Of a stretch of DNA of 64,000 bases, positions 1-9,132 are shown one piece after another (the stretch's first letter is position 1; every line of letters begins with the position of its first letter). The position numbers and the translations under genes were made by a program. The notes beneath the pieces are model-generated. The model made no database searches and had not been told where the DNA came from. It worked only from the letters and a program-made list of their open reading frames with translations. Source of the stretch: Spirochaetota bacterium (GTDB taxonomy: Bacteria > Spirochaetota > Spirochaetia > Treponematales > UBA12059); contig JAKPPT010000112.1 of NCBI GenBank assembly GCA_029547205.1, forward strand, positions 1-64,000, read 5' to 3'.

Positions 1-1
1 C

Positions 2-394
2 ATTATTCCCAACAGAGAAAAACCTGATCCTATGAACACGTTTAATTGGATTAGCTATGCAGGCTTTGGTTTATATTTTGAGACAGTCAGTGCTGGCTAT
101 CCTATGAGCATAGTTTTCTATGGTGCTCCTTTTTCTGCGGAACTGCTCAGACTTGGAAATGTTTTTATTGCACTAGGTGCGGACACTGGCTTTAGATGCA
201 AACTTGGAAATGCCGATACAGGCACGCTCGATACACTATGGGGATATACAGTTGGTGGAATGTTAACTGTTTCAGTAAAGGCATGGGAAAAGTTAGGCAT
301 TTATTTTGCAGCAAAAGGCGATGTCTTATTGTATCTGAATAATCAGCAGCCAGGCCGGATTGAATTGCGGTTTTTATCGGGTTTAAGTTTTTAA
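2..394 (+). CDS. C-terminal part of a gene entering from the left; likely envelope/barrel-type protein
   Basis: The reading frame is open to the left edge of the window, so this is probably the end of a longer protein. An internal ATG at 32 has only a weak purine-rich stretch before it and could be a start, but is not needed. The product is rich in alternating hydrophobic, aromatic and glycine residues and ends LRFLSGLSF; a terminal aromatic is typical of outer-membrane beta-barrels. It lies 12 bases before a paralogue pair with barrel-like tails, so it may belong to the same operon. No family was recognised and the function is unknown. Confidence 0.6.
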   Translation: MIPNREKPDPMNTFNWISYAGFGLYFETVSAGYPMSIVFYGAPFSAELLRLGNVFIALGADTGFRCKLGNADTGTLDTLWGYTVGGMLTVSVKAWEKLGIYFAAKGDVLLYLNNQQPGRIELRFLSGLSF

Positions 395-406
395 GGCGGT
401 GTTGCT

Positions 407-2197
407 ATGCGTTTGTTAAAACAGATTGCTATATGCTTACTAATAGTTTGTACTATTCCCGCTGTAACCATAGCACAGGTACAAAAACCAACTTTAATTA
501 TAATGCAATTTTTTGGAGATGCATCTACCGATCCAGCAATTATAAAACAGATTAATGAAATCTTCGAAAGCAATATTATTAGCACCAATTATTTTTCAAT
601 TAAAGACAGACAATTGGTGCTCGATTGGCTTAAACAGCAAGGTGAAATTCCTGAGACCTTATCGTCAGAAGCTATTTTAGCTCTCGCAAGAAGCTGTAAA
701 GCAGATTTCATTATTGCTGGTACGCTTACAAGGACAGCGACCAATGTGTATACGGTAAATCCCCGTGTGGTTGCAGCAGATACAGGAAGAGAAGTTTATG
801 CACGGCCGATAACATTTTCTGCGGATGTAATGCTGCAATCTCTTGAAGATCTGGCAGCAAAAATTGTTGTAGCGGTGCGACAGCGTACTGATGTGACATT
901 GTCACAGATAGATGCGTTAGTACAAATTAAGGATTGGCAGGCAGCACAGCAGTATCTGGAGGTGTATGAACGAATTCACCCTGACGAAGTACAAAAGACT
1001 CAAGTATATCGAGCAGCAATATATAAAGCGCTGGGAGAAAAAGCGTTTACTGATGCAAAACGTGCGCTTGCATTAAACCTGTTTGAATCAGCACGCAGTT
1101 CAATAGGACTTGCCTTAAAGTATGAACCTGATAATGTAACATATAAAGAATTTTCCAATATTATTGAACAGCAGTATGCTTTAATGCGGCAGCAGACTGA
1201 AGATGATATTTTTAAAAAACTTGATGAACTGAGAATTCGTGAACAGTGGGATGCAGGTCTTTCTCTCATTAATTATCTTGAGTCCAGCGGGTCAACGAAT
1301 CCTAAAATTGCTCTCTATAAGGAAGAATTTACTAATAAGCGAGAAGCCAGACTGTATTACATCGAAGCACAAACAGCCTATCTTGCCGGGGATTTTTCAA
1401 AAGCAGTGTTCAATATAGAAAGAGCGCTCAAACTTTACCCGGATAATGATACATATCAGAAATTTCGTGAGAAGGTAGTTGCATTAGCAGAACGAGATGC
1501 AGAAAGCCGTGCACAGTGGTCAAAATATATGGAAGAAGCGCGATCGTTTTCAACAACAGAAAGATTCTTGCTGTATCGCCCCAATAGTGCCAATGTATTT
1601 ATTGTACTCGATTTTCCTGCTGTAACTATTATGCCAGCTCAAGATGTAAGCATACCAGTCGATAGCGAAGGTGCAATAGGGCTCAAACCGCAGTTTGGTG
1701 TTGGTGCATGGTATCAGGGAAAATTTATACCTGAATACCCTGTAATGTCTTTTATAAGTGTCAGTGCAGGTTGGTACAGCGGGATAACAACAGGGTATGC
1801 TCTGGCTGAACAGGCTGAGGAGGCGTATTACTCTGGATCCTATTACACCCTGTATCAAATGGGCATGTTCTATTTTGATGCTTTTGGCGGTGTTGAAGCG
1901 AGTGTAACAGCTTTTAGCTTTTTACTTTCGCTTGGATTGGAATTAGCTCCCTCTATCTATTCGGTATGGTATCAGAAGACAATACCCTACATTAACACTT
2001 CAGACTCACAGAATGTCTCCGCAGCAAGTTTTAATGGTGGATACCGTTTTCTTCTTGCGTGGAATCTTTCAGAAAAAAGCCAGCTGTTTGTAATACTAAA
2101 CGAGAGGGCTCCGCTGCATAGTATTACTGAAAATTTGTTTGTCGGTTTTAAAAAATTATCTATAAGCGCAGGCTACAGTTTTAGGGTTGGAAAATAA
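407..2197 (+). CDS. Secreted CsgG/LpoB-like + TPR-like + barrel-like protein (paralogue 1)
   Basis: This 596-residue protein starts with a signal peptide (about residues 1-23, ending VTIAQ). Residues about 25-170 have the alternating strand/helix pattern of CsgG/LpoB/FlgO-type periplasmic domains: a strand (PTLIIMQF), a 'CKADFIIAGTLTR' strand, then a strand ending in 'VVAADTGREVY'. A helical region follows (about 175-390) with TPR-like 'AALKLYPDN'-style repeats such as ERALKLYPDNDTY. The last ~200 residues are aromatic- and glycine-rich and end YSFRVGK, as in a membrane-associated barrel. The next gene has the same three-part plan. The assignment is from fold pattern only; an envelope assembly or sensing role is inference. 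Confidence 0.7.
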   Translation: MRLLKQIAICLLIVCTIPAVTIAQVQKPTLIIMQFFGDASTDPAIIKQINEIFESNIISTNYFSIKDRQLVLDWLKQQGEIPETLSSEAILALARSCKADFIIAGTLTRTATNVYTVNPRVVAADTGREVYARPITFSADVMLQSLEDLAAKIVVAVRQRTDVTLSQIDALVQIKDWQAAQQYLEVYERIHPDEVQKTQVYRAAIYKALGEKAFTDAKRALALNLFESARSSIGLALKYEPDNVTYKEFSNIIEQQYALMRQQTEDDIFKKLDELRIREQWDAGLSLINYLESSGSTNPKIALYKEEFTNKREARLYYIEAQTAYLAGDFSKAVFNIERALKLYPDNDTYQKFREKVVALAERDAESRAQWSKYMEEARSFSTTERFLLYRPNSANVFIVLDFPAVTIMPAQDVSIPVDSEGAIGLKPQFGVGAWYQGKFIPEYPVMSFISVSAGWYSGITTGYALAEQAEEAYYSGSYYTLYQMGMFYFDAFGGVEASVTAFSFLLSLGLELAPSIYSVWYQKTIPYINTSDSQNVSAASFNGGYRFLLAWNLSEKSQLFVILNERAPLHSITENLFVGFKKLSISAGYSFRVGK

Positions 2198-2199
2198 TC

Positions 2200-3915
2200 A
2201 TGAAGCGTAAAGTGCTTTTTGTTTTTATTTTTTTACTTGCTCTTACAATGGTATTTGCAGAATCTCTGAAGCCAGGGGTTGTGATACTGCCTTTTGAGGC
2301 TCTGGCAGGGGTAGCTAAACCGGATACCGCAGCAATTACCGAAATTGTGAGAACCTATGTCGTGCTTTCAAATGAGTTCACGGTGTATGAAAATCAGGCT
2401 GTTGAACAAATCCTTAACGAACTGAGAATGTCAAATGATGCAAGTGATATAGACATTGCAAATGCAATCAGGAATAAAATAGCAGCAAGTTTTATTATCA
2501 GAGGGGCAGTTAGTAAAAGTAATGGCAATATTATTATCACTATACGCTTGATTGATGCAGAAACATATTACATTGTTTTTAACAAAGTATTTTATTCTAC
2601 TGAATCAGCGATAACGAGGGATGTTAGATTATTTTCAGAAGCGATAGCAAATGAAGCTGTTGCTTTAACCGTGGGAATTACGATGGAAAATTTAGAGAAA
2701 TTATTAAAATTAGACATGCTCGATGAGGCATATAGAAAACTACAATATTATAAACAAAAATATCCACAAAAAAATGTATTATTGATAGACTATGAAAACA
2801 GGCTCAAGCTTGCTCTTGCAAAACGATCCATGGCTACCTGTCGTAAGTATACAGAACTAGCAAAGAAGAATACGGATACAGCTTTTGCTTTGATGGAAGA
2901 GGCGTACCATGAGGGTGTGGCTGCATTGTTCTGGCTCCCGCAAGATAAAGAAGATCTAAGAAAAGAGTATGTGCAGTTTATAGCCGGAACAGTAATGAAA
3001 TATTTTTTTAACTATGCCCAAAACGAGAAGCAGCTTATCGTTAAGAAAGCAAGAGCTTATCTTGATAGTAATCCGCAGCGCTCACTGGAAATAATAACAG
3101 ATTTTTTAGAAAAAGTTGGAATGGGAGAAATTACTGCTCCTTTACATGCAGCTTTATTGCAATCCAGACAGCGTATTGCTGATAATTTATATCGAGAAGC
3201 AAAAAATGCAATTAAGCTAGAAGAGTTTGATATTGCTGAAAGGCTTATCGAGCAAGCGTTAGCAGTCACTAATGATTATAAACGATATGTAAAAGCATGT
3301 GAGAGTTTGGAAAAAGCACGAATCGCATATGAAACAAAAGAAGCGTACGATGATTATAAAAATTCACCGCTATGGGATCCTGCTGCAGTTTTGCCCTATT
3401 CTCTTGAGGTAAAAACTGCACTTGCATTTTGTGATAAAATTTCTTATGCAATTCCTTTTGGTGGAATGTTACAGCTTATCGAGGCAGATTTTCTAATTAA
3501 GAGCAGAGTTAATGATGGGCTTGTTTTTAATCAGTGTTATGTTATCAATTATGGTTCACTCAGCTGGATGGGTACAGTTATCGATGCCGTTGCATCAATC
3601 GATTATGCCCTATTTGGTGCAGCATGGCTTCCCGGTTTAAGCGGTTTTTACAGCGATTTTATTTATTCAGCCAGTATTGGACCAGCACTGTATGTCATAA
3701 CAGCTCAGGGCACGCTGTTAGCGTATGGTATAGAAAAACCCGTCGATATACCAGTAGGCTTCCTTCCAGCAGTAAGTGGTCGATTATCGTTAGAATATGC
3801 ACTCAATCGGAATTGGTCATTTGGAATTGATGTAGGTAAAACCTGGGGAATACTACTAGGCTTTGGTTATATGAGCATGACAACATTTGCTCTGTTTGCT
3901 TCATATTCCTGGTGA
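2200..3915 (+). CDS. Secreted CsgG/LpoB-like + helical-repeat + barrel-like protein (paralogue 2)
   Basis: This 571-residue protein starts two bases after the preceding stop codon, which suggests translational coupling. A signal peptide occupies about residues 1-20 (ending VFAES). The N-terminal domain mirrors paralogue 1: a strand 'GVVILPFEAL', a helix, then 'AASFIIRGAVSKSNG' and 'IRLIDAETYYIVF'. A long helical section (about 165-395) and a ~170-residue C-terminal part rich in G, Y, F and W follow, ending FASYSW. The terminal aromatic fits an outer-membrane barrel. A tandem duplication with strong divergence is the simplest reading. The function is unknown. Confidence 0.7.
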   Translation: MKRKVLFVFIFLLALTMVFAESLKPGVVILPFEALAGVAKPDTAAITEIVRTYVVLSNEFTVYENQAVEQILNELRMSNDASDIDIANAIRNKIAASFIIRGAVSKSNGNIIITIRLIDAETYYIVFNKVFYSTESAITRDVRLFSEAIANEAVALTVGITMENLEKLLKLDMLDEAYRKLQYYKQKYPQKNVLLIDYENRLKLALAKRSMATCRKYTELAKKNTDTAFALMEEAYHEGVAALFWLPQDKEDLRKEYVQFIAGTVMKYFFNYAQNEKQLIVKKARAYLDSNPQRSLEIITDFLEKVGMGEITAPLHAALLQSRQRIADNLYREAKNAIKLEEFDIAERLIEQALAVTNDYKRYVKACESLEKARIAYETKEAYDDYKNSPLWDPAAVLPYSLEVKTALAFCDKISYAIPFGGMLQLIEADFLIKSRVNDGLVFNQCYVINYGSLSWMGTVIDAVASIDYALFGAAWLPGLSGFYSDFIYSASIGPALYVITAQGTLLAYGIEKPVDIPVGFLPAVSGRLSLEYALNRNWSFGIDVGKTWGILLGFGYMSMTTFALFASYSW

Positions 3916-3940
3916 TCTCAGCAATACGATAGATTTCCTC

Positions 3941-3998
3941 TTGACAGAATAAAAAATCGTGGTAGTATTGCAGTATACGGCTATTAAACCGGTTAAAT
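3941..3998 (+). promoter_or_regulatory. Promoter and candidate LacI-type operator for the sugar operon
   Basis: TTGACA at 3941-3946 is followed after 16 bases by TAGTAT (3963-3968). Just downstream lies a near-perfect palindrome, ATTAAACCGGTTAAAT (3983-3998), with a central CG step and 7 of 8 base pairs symmetric. Such dyads are typical operators of LacI-family repressors, and a LacI-family gene lies at 9133 in the same cluster. Position just after the promoter fits repression. No second copy was noticed at other promoters in the cluster. Confidence 0.55.
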
Positions 3999-4035
3999 TA
4001 CTGTTCAGTACAGTATCGTAATAAAGGAGGCAGTC

Positions 4036-5286
4036 ATGAAAAAATTAGTACTTGCACTCATGGCAGTACTTGCAGTAGTAGCGTTAACAGCATGTGGTGG
4101 TCAAAAAAGCGGTAAAACGCTTACGCTTATGCAGAATAAGCCAGAAATTGATGCCCAGCTCAAAGCGTATGCTGCAGAGTGGGGAAAAAAGAACAATGTC
4201 ACCGTCGTTATTAAATCAATCGGTGGAACTTCCGGTGGTATGGGTCCTCAGCTCAAAGCTGATTATGCAGCTGGCGATATGCCCGATATTTTTGCATTTG
4301 ATGGACTTGAGGCATACAAAGAATGGGAGGGCGTGATTCTCGATCTTTCCAATGAGCCATGGGTTTCAAAAACCTCAGTTGCTTTTAAGTACAATGGCAA
4401 AGTGTATGGTTTTCCCGTTGCTGTTGAAGGCTGGGGTATGGCATACAACGCAGATCTTTTAGCAAAAGCCGGAATCGATCCTAAGACGCTCAACAACTAT
4501 GAGGCATACAAGGCAGCTTTTGAAAAACTCAATGCAATGAAAAAAGAGCTTGGTATTGATTCTGTCGTTTCGATGGCAGCTTCTGTTGAAATGGGCTGGG
4601 TAACTGCACACCATAACTTTAACTCATTGCTCTCAAATGGACTTCCCTATGGTGATCTCTCTGTAGTCAACGATCTTCTTGCTGGAAAAGTTGATGAACA
4701 GCGACTTTCAGAGTATGCAGACTGGGTAGAGCTGCTTTTCAAATATGCAGATAAAACAGTTCTCCTTACCGGAAACTATGATGCTCAGGTTGGTGCTTTT
4801 GCAGCAGGAAAGGCTGTATTCTTGCATCAAGGAAACTGGGTTGATCCTAACATGAAAACTGCTAATGTAACATTCAAAATGGCTTTTGCTCCTCATGGTT
4901 CTATGAAGCAGGTAACCGATGGAATCTTTGTGGCGGCTCCTTCCTTCTATGCTATCAATAAAGATTCGAAGAATCTTGCGCTTGCAAAGAAATTCTTGAA
5001 CGATTTTGTTGAAACTCCAGAAGGGAACAACTATATGGTCAAAGAAGCGCTCATGATTCCTGCATTTTCCAACATTACACTCAATCCTGAGGGACAGCTT
5101 TCCAAATCGGTACAGGAATGGGCAAGTGCTGGAAAAGTATACTCCTGGAACCAATACTATTTTACTGGGGATTTCCGTGATAAAATACTTACTCCAATTT
5201 ACAACCAGTTTGCTGCAGGTAAGATTTCCAAGAGCCAGTTTGTTGCACTCATGAAAAAGGCATTTGAGGAAAATGCTAAGAAATAG
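4036..5286 (+). CDS. ABC sugar transporter substrate-binding lipoprotein (MalE-like, family 1)
   Basis: This 416-residue extracytoplasmic solute-binding protein has a lipoprotein signal with lipobox LTAC, so Cys20 would be lipidated. A strong ribosome site (AAAGGAGG) precedes the ATG. The mature part looks like carbohydrate-binding family 1: 'DMPDIFAFDGLEAYKEW' near the N-terminus, a conserved 'AFAAGKAVFLHQGNW' segment, and a C-terminal helix region. It opens an operon with two MalF/MalG-type permeases and sugar enzymes. The neighbouring amylosucrase-family enzyme and sugar kinase point to sucrose or a related alpha-glucoside as ligand, but specificity cannot be read from the sequence. Confidence 0.9.
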   Translation: MKKLVLALMAVLAVVALTACGGQKSGKTLTLMQNKPEIDAQLKAYAAEWGKKNNVTVVIKSIGGTSGGMGPQLKADYAAGDMPDIFAFDGLEAYKEWEGVILDLSNEPWVSKTSVAFKYNGKVYGFPVAVEGWGMAYNADLLAKAGIDPKTLNNYEAYKAAFEKLNAMKKELGIDSVVSMAASVEMGWVTAHHNFNSLLSNGLPYGDLSVVNDLLAGKVDEQRLSEYADWVELLFKYADKTVLLTGNYDAQVGAFAAGKAVFLHQGNWVDPNMKTANVTFKMAFAPHGSMKQVTDGIFVAAPSFYAINKDSKNLALAKKFLNDFVETPEGNNYMVKEALMIPAFSNITLNPEGQLSKSVQEWASAGKVYSWNQYYFTGDFRDKILTPIYNQFAAGKISKSQFVALMKKAFEENAKK

Positions 5287-5310
5287 TGTGCAAAGTTACT
5301 AGTTGAAACT

Positions 5311-5335
5311 GACTGGCTGCCCTGTACAGCCAGTC
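5311..5335 (+). other. Intergenic hairpin between binding protein and permease genes
   Basis: A perfect 9-base stem (GACTGGCTG / CAGCCAGTC) encloses a 7-base loop, followed by a short ATTTTT run. It sits between the binding-protein gene and the first permease gene. Hairpins here commonly cause partial termination or protect the upstream mRNA, giving more binding protein than permease. It is a likely attenuator or stabiliser rather than the operon's end. Confidence 0.6.
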
Positions 5336-5423
5336 ACATTTTTACAGTCATGCAACTGTCAAAACAGAGAACGTTTATTTTTGCTTTGATGCTTGCATGC
5401 CTGTATAGCAAAGGAGGTCTACC

Positions 5424-6350
5424 ATGAAAGGAAGTATGCAAAAGGAATCCCAGCTGGTGTTCTGGTTGTTTTTACTCCCCGCACTGTTCGCATTCATTAT
5501 GGTTATGGTGATTCCGTTTTTTATGGGTGCTTTTTATGCCTTTACAAATTGGTCTTCCTCAGCAAAACTTGATGGTGGTCTTAAATTTATTGGGTTAAAA
5601 AATTTTATAGATTCATTTAAGGATCCGGCTTTTATTTATTCATTTGGGTTAACCGGTGTTTACACACTTCTTTCTATGGTAACTGTAAATCTTATTGCCT
5701 TTGCGCTCGCTCTCCTTGTAACGAGCAAGCTTAAATTAAAAAATATATATAGAGCTGGATTTTTTATACCAAACCTCATAGGTGGCCTTATCTTGGGATA
5801 TATCTGGCAATTTATTTTTAATAATGCAATACCTGCGCTAGGAAAAGTTATTCCATTTTTGAGTGCTCTTGCTGACCCTCAAAATCTTATGCTCAGTAAA
5901 AACACTACAGCCATTATTGCAATGGTCATTGTGAGCACCTGGCAGTATGCAGGATACATTATGATGATTTACATTGCAGCTATAGAAAATGTCCCAGAAG
6001 AATTGCATGAGGCAGCAAAAATTGATGGCGCAAATTCATGGATGCGTTTAAGAATGATTACTCTGCCAATGGTAGCCCAGGCATTTACAGTTACAATGTT
6101 TTTGACGCTTGTGTTTAGCTTTAAACAGTTTGATGTTAACGTTTCATTGACAAGTGGCGGCCCGTCGACCATGCTCATGAATAAACCCATTCTTGGTACA
6201 GAATTGCTAGCTTTAAATATATATAATACTGCGTTTATCTCCAATAATTTAGCAATGGGTCAGGCTCGGGCGGTGATATTCTTTATTGTACTGGCGATCA
6301 TTTCGCTCATACAGGTTTATGTAAACAAGAAAAAGGAGATAGAGCTATGA
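5424..6350 (+). CDS. ABC sugar transporter permease, MalF/UgpA type
   Basis: This 308-residue inner-membrane permease has six predicted membrane helices (first at about 12-35). The EAA loop that docks the ATPase is visible as 'EELHEAAKIDGANSWMRLRMITLP'-type sequence at about residues 190-215. An AAAGGAGG ribosome site precedes the ATG. Its stop overlaps the start of the second permease by four bases (ATGA). Together with that protein it would form the membrane channel of the importer. No ATP-binding subunit is encoded in the window. Confidence 0.92.
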   Translation: MKGSMQKESQLVFWLFLLPALFAFIMVMVIPFFMGAFYAFTNWSSSAKLDGGLKFIGLKNFIDSFKDPAFIYSFGLTGVYTLLSMVTVNLIAFALALLVTSKLKLKNIYRAGFFIPNLIGGLILGYIWQFIFNNAIPALGKVIPFLSALADPQNLMLSKNTTAIIAMVIVSTWQYAGYIMMIYIAAIENVPEELHEAAKIDGANSWMRLRMITLPMVAQAFTVTMFLTLVFSFKQFDVNVSLTSGGPSTMLMNKPILGTELLALNIYNTAFISNNLAMGQARAVIFFIVLAIISLIQVYVNKKKEIEL

Positions 6351-7207
6351 TTTCTAAAAAGAAAATAGGCCTAATTATCCTTGAATTTGTTACAGCACTC
6401 CTCTTTGTCGCCTTTATTTTTCCTTTTTATATGGTAATTATCAATTCTGCTAAAACTGCTTTTGAAATAACTCAGTATCCATTATCACTGCCGGAACGGT
6501 TTGGCAATCTTTTTACCAATATTGTAAAAATATGGAAAAACGAGGCGGTGCGATATCCTGCTTCTTTCCTAGCTTCGGTTATCATTACCACAGTTTCACT
6601 GCTCCTTATCAATCTATTTTCAGCGCAGGCGGCATGGGTACTTGCGAGAACAAAAACAAAAGTATCATCGTTTATTTTTTTTATCTTTGTTGCAGCAATG
6701 GTTATTCCATTCCAGATTGTTATGTTTCCCTTGTTGTCCTGGTTTAGAACCATTACCAATATAACCGGAATACCACTGCTTCGTACCTATCTTGGCATTA
6801 TTTTTAGTTACATTGGTTTTGGAGCTCCGCTTTCTATATTTTTATTCCATGGATTTATAAAAAGTATCCCGTTGGAATTAGAGGAAGCCGCGCTCATTGA
6901 TGGCTGCAAAAAGCATGAAATATTCTTTAAAATAGTTTTTCCTATATTAAAACCAATTCAAGCTACAGTATTGGTGTTGAATGGCATCTGGATTTGGAAT
7001 GATTTTCTCCTGCCACTCCTTGTGCTGGGCAAGGGAAATACCATACAGACAATACCGCTTGCCGTTAGTAATTTTGCAGGTGCTTTCGTAAAACAATGGG
7101 ATTTAATTTTAACCGCAATATTGATGGCGATGATACCCATAATTATTTTCTTCCTGTTTGCACAAAAGTATATAGTCAAAGGAATGATTGCAGGATCGAT
7201 AAAATAA
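6347..7207 (+). CDS. ABC sugar transporter permease, MalG/UgpE type
   Basis: This 286-residue second permease has about six membrane helices. The EAA motif is at about residues 178-200 (ELEEAALIDGCKKHEIFFKI), which is the contact site for the ABC ATPase. Its start overlaps the previous stop (ATGA), and its own stop TAA shares a base with the ATG of the following enzyme gene (7207), so all three are translationally coupled. It pairs with the MalF-type protein to import the sugar bound by the lipoprotein at 4036. Confidence 0.92.
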   Translation: MISKKKIGLIILEFVTALLFVAFIFPFYMVIINSAKTAFEITQYPLSLPERFGNLFTNIVKIWKNEAVRYPASFLASVIITTVSLLLINLFSAQAAWVLARTKTKVSSFIFFIFVAAMVIPFQIVMFPLLSWFRTITNITGIPLLRTYLGIIFSYIGFGAPLSIFLFHGFIKSIPLELEEAALIDGCKKHEIFFKIVFPILKPIQATVLVLNGIWIWNDFLLPLLVLGKGNTIQTIPLAVSNFAGAFVKQWDLILTAILMAMIPIIIFFLFAQKYIVKGMIAGSIK

Positions 7208-9132
7208 TGAAAAATCAATTTGCAGAACTTCTCGAATTTTGCACAGAGTATTGGCAGCTTCGTGGTATTACTCAAGACGAATCGTGGGAATCGTTTTATC
7301 AAAGGGTTTTAGATAATTTTGTCCGCTTTGCAGAGCAATTGTATTGTTTGTATGGACAGAGAGCTGAATTTGGTTTTCAGGTTGCAACAATAATTGAAAA
7401 TTTATTTTATGCATACAAACAGAGGCCGGCATATTTAAAAAAACGTGATGAACAGTTTCCTGTTGAATCTAGCTGGTATCTTTCGCAGAATATGATTGGA
7501 GCCGTAGCGTATGTTGATCGATTTGCAGAATCCTTTAAAGGTATTCAAGAACGTGTTCCTTATTTGCAGGAACTTGGAATTACCTATCTGCATGTGATGC
7601 CATTTTATAAGAGCCCTGAAAAAGAAAACGATGGAGGGTATGCTGTTTCAAGCTATCGTGAAACCGATCCTAAGCTTGGAACAATTCATGATGTACAGGA
7701 GTTATCAAAGGTATTGCTCGATAGGGGTATAGTACTCGTAGCTGATTTTATTTTTAATCATACATCCGATGAGCATGAATGGGCGCTCAAGGCAAAAGCT
7801 GGAAATAAAACATTTGAGCAATTTTACTGGACATTTGCAAATTACGAAGAGGTACAAGAGTATCAGGTTTATCTTCGCGATATTTTTCCGGAAGTGCGTA
7901 AAGGTTCATTTACATACTGTAAGGAACTAGGGAAATGGGTATGGACGACATTTCATTCATACCAGTGGGATTTGCGGTATGAAAACCCTGCTGTGTTTAA
8001 TGCAATGGTCCAGGAAATGCTCGCAATTGCAAATAACGGAATATCGGTGCTGCGTCTCGATGCAGTAGCCTTTACCTGGAAACGTAAAGGTACCTCCTGT
8101 GAAAATCTGCCAGAAGCTCATACGTTGATACAGGCATTCAGAACTGCAGCAAAAATTGTAGCACCATCACTCCTGTTTAAATCTGAAGCTATCGTGCATC
8201 CTGCGGAAATTGCTAAATACATTGATAGAGAAGAATGTCAGCTTTCATATAATCCACTTTTAATGGCTGAACTGTGGGAAGCGTGTGCAACAAAAGAAGT
8301 GCGACTGCTCGTACACTCTCTTCGAAAACATTTTCATATTCCAGAGGGTTGTGCATGGGTTAACTATATCCGCTGTCATGATGATATAGGCTGGACATTT
8401 GCTGATGAGGATGCAGCAGAACTTGGCATCAATGGATATGACCACAGGAAATTTCTCAATGAGTTTTACATGGGTCTTTTCCCCGGAAGCTTCAGCAGGG
8501 GTGTGAGCTTTCAGTACAATCCGCAAACTGGAGACAGGAGAATTTGCGGAACTGCTGCATCACTTGCTGGTGTAGAGTTAGCGCTCGAACACGGTAATGG
8601 CTATGATCTCGATCGGGCTGTACGTAGATTGCTGATGCTCTATGGCATTATATACGCAGTGAGCGGTATACCGCTTGTATATCTGGGAGACGAGCTTGCA
8701 GCGCTCAACGACTATTCTTATGAGCAGGATCCACATCGCTGCTCAGATACCAGGTGGGTGCATAGACCACGCTGGTTAGAACAGCATTATAACGATAGGC
8801 ATACCATTACTACACTGGCTGGAAAAGTATTCACAACATTCTGCATGTATGGGCGTATCAGGAAAGCACATGATATTTTTGGGACAGGAGAATTGGAAAT
8901 TCTGGATTCCGAACATCCTTCGATTTTAGCACTCAGAAAACAGAACGGAAATACAATTTTATTTGTTATTGCAAATTTTTCTGAACACAATGTTAGCATG
9001 CCTGCTTGGCGGTTTCATAATCATACAGGTGGAAAATCTGGAAGAGATCTCCTGACAGGGAAATTGCTTGGAGATGGTGAGGAACTCATGCTTGAATCGT
9101 GCGGTATTGTATGGCTGCTATATGGAGCATAA
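7207..9132 (+). CDS. Amylosucrase-family glycoside hydrolase (GH13 subfamily 4)
   Basis: This 641-residue cytoplasmic enzyme has no signal peptide. It matches the known pattern of amylosucrase along its length: a helical N-terminal domain (1-90), then the barrel with 'DGGYAVSSY' (141-149), 'DFIFNHTS', nucleophile Asp285 in RLDAVAF, acid/base Glu327 in KSEAIVH, and Asp392 in HDDIGWTFADEDAA. Amylosucrase transfers glucose from sucrose onto alpha-glucan and releases fructose; close relatives simply hydrolyse sucrose, and sequence alone does not separate the two. The reading frame stays open upstream, but the ATG coupled to the permease stop gives the family's normal length. The sugar kinase at 10215 could take the fructose. 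Confidence 0.88.
   Translation: MKNQFAELLEFCTEYWQLRGITQDESWESFYQRVLDNFVRFAEQLYCLYGQRAEFGFQVATIIENLFYAYKQRPAYLKKRDEQFPVESSWYLSQNMIGAVAYVDRFAESFKGIQERVPYLQELGITYLHVMPFYKSPEKENDGGYAVSSYRETDPKLGTIHDVQELSKVLLDRGIVLVADFIFNHTSDEHEWALKAKAGNKTFEQFYWTFANYEEVQEYQVYLRDIFPEVRKGSFTYCKELGKWVWTTFHSYQWDLRYENPAVFNAMVQEMLAIANNGISVLRLDAVAFTWKRKGTSCENLPEAHTLIQAFRTAAKIVAPSLLFKSEAIVHPAEIAKYIDREECQLSYNPLLMAELWEACATKEVRLLVHSLRKHFHIPEGCAWVNYIRCHDDIGWTFADEDAAELGINGYDHRKFLNEFYMGLFPGSFSRGVSFQYNPQTGDRRICGTAASLAGVELALEHGNGYDLDRAVRRLLMLYGIIYAVSGIPLVYLGDELAALNDYSYEQDPHRCSDTRWVHRPRWLEQHYNDRHTITTLAGKVFTTFCMYGRIRKAHDIFGTGELEILDSEHPSILALRKQNGNTILFVIANFSEHNVSMPAWRFHNHTGGKSGRDLLTGKLLGDGEELMLESCGIVWLLYGA

Noticed and set aside
7096-7206. 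N-terminal extension of the amylosucrase-family frame by 37 codons
   Set aside because: It lies wholly inside the second permease gene; the coupled ATG at 7207 gives the family's normal start and length.
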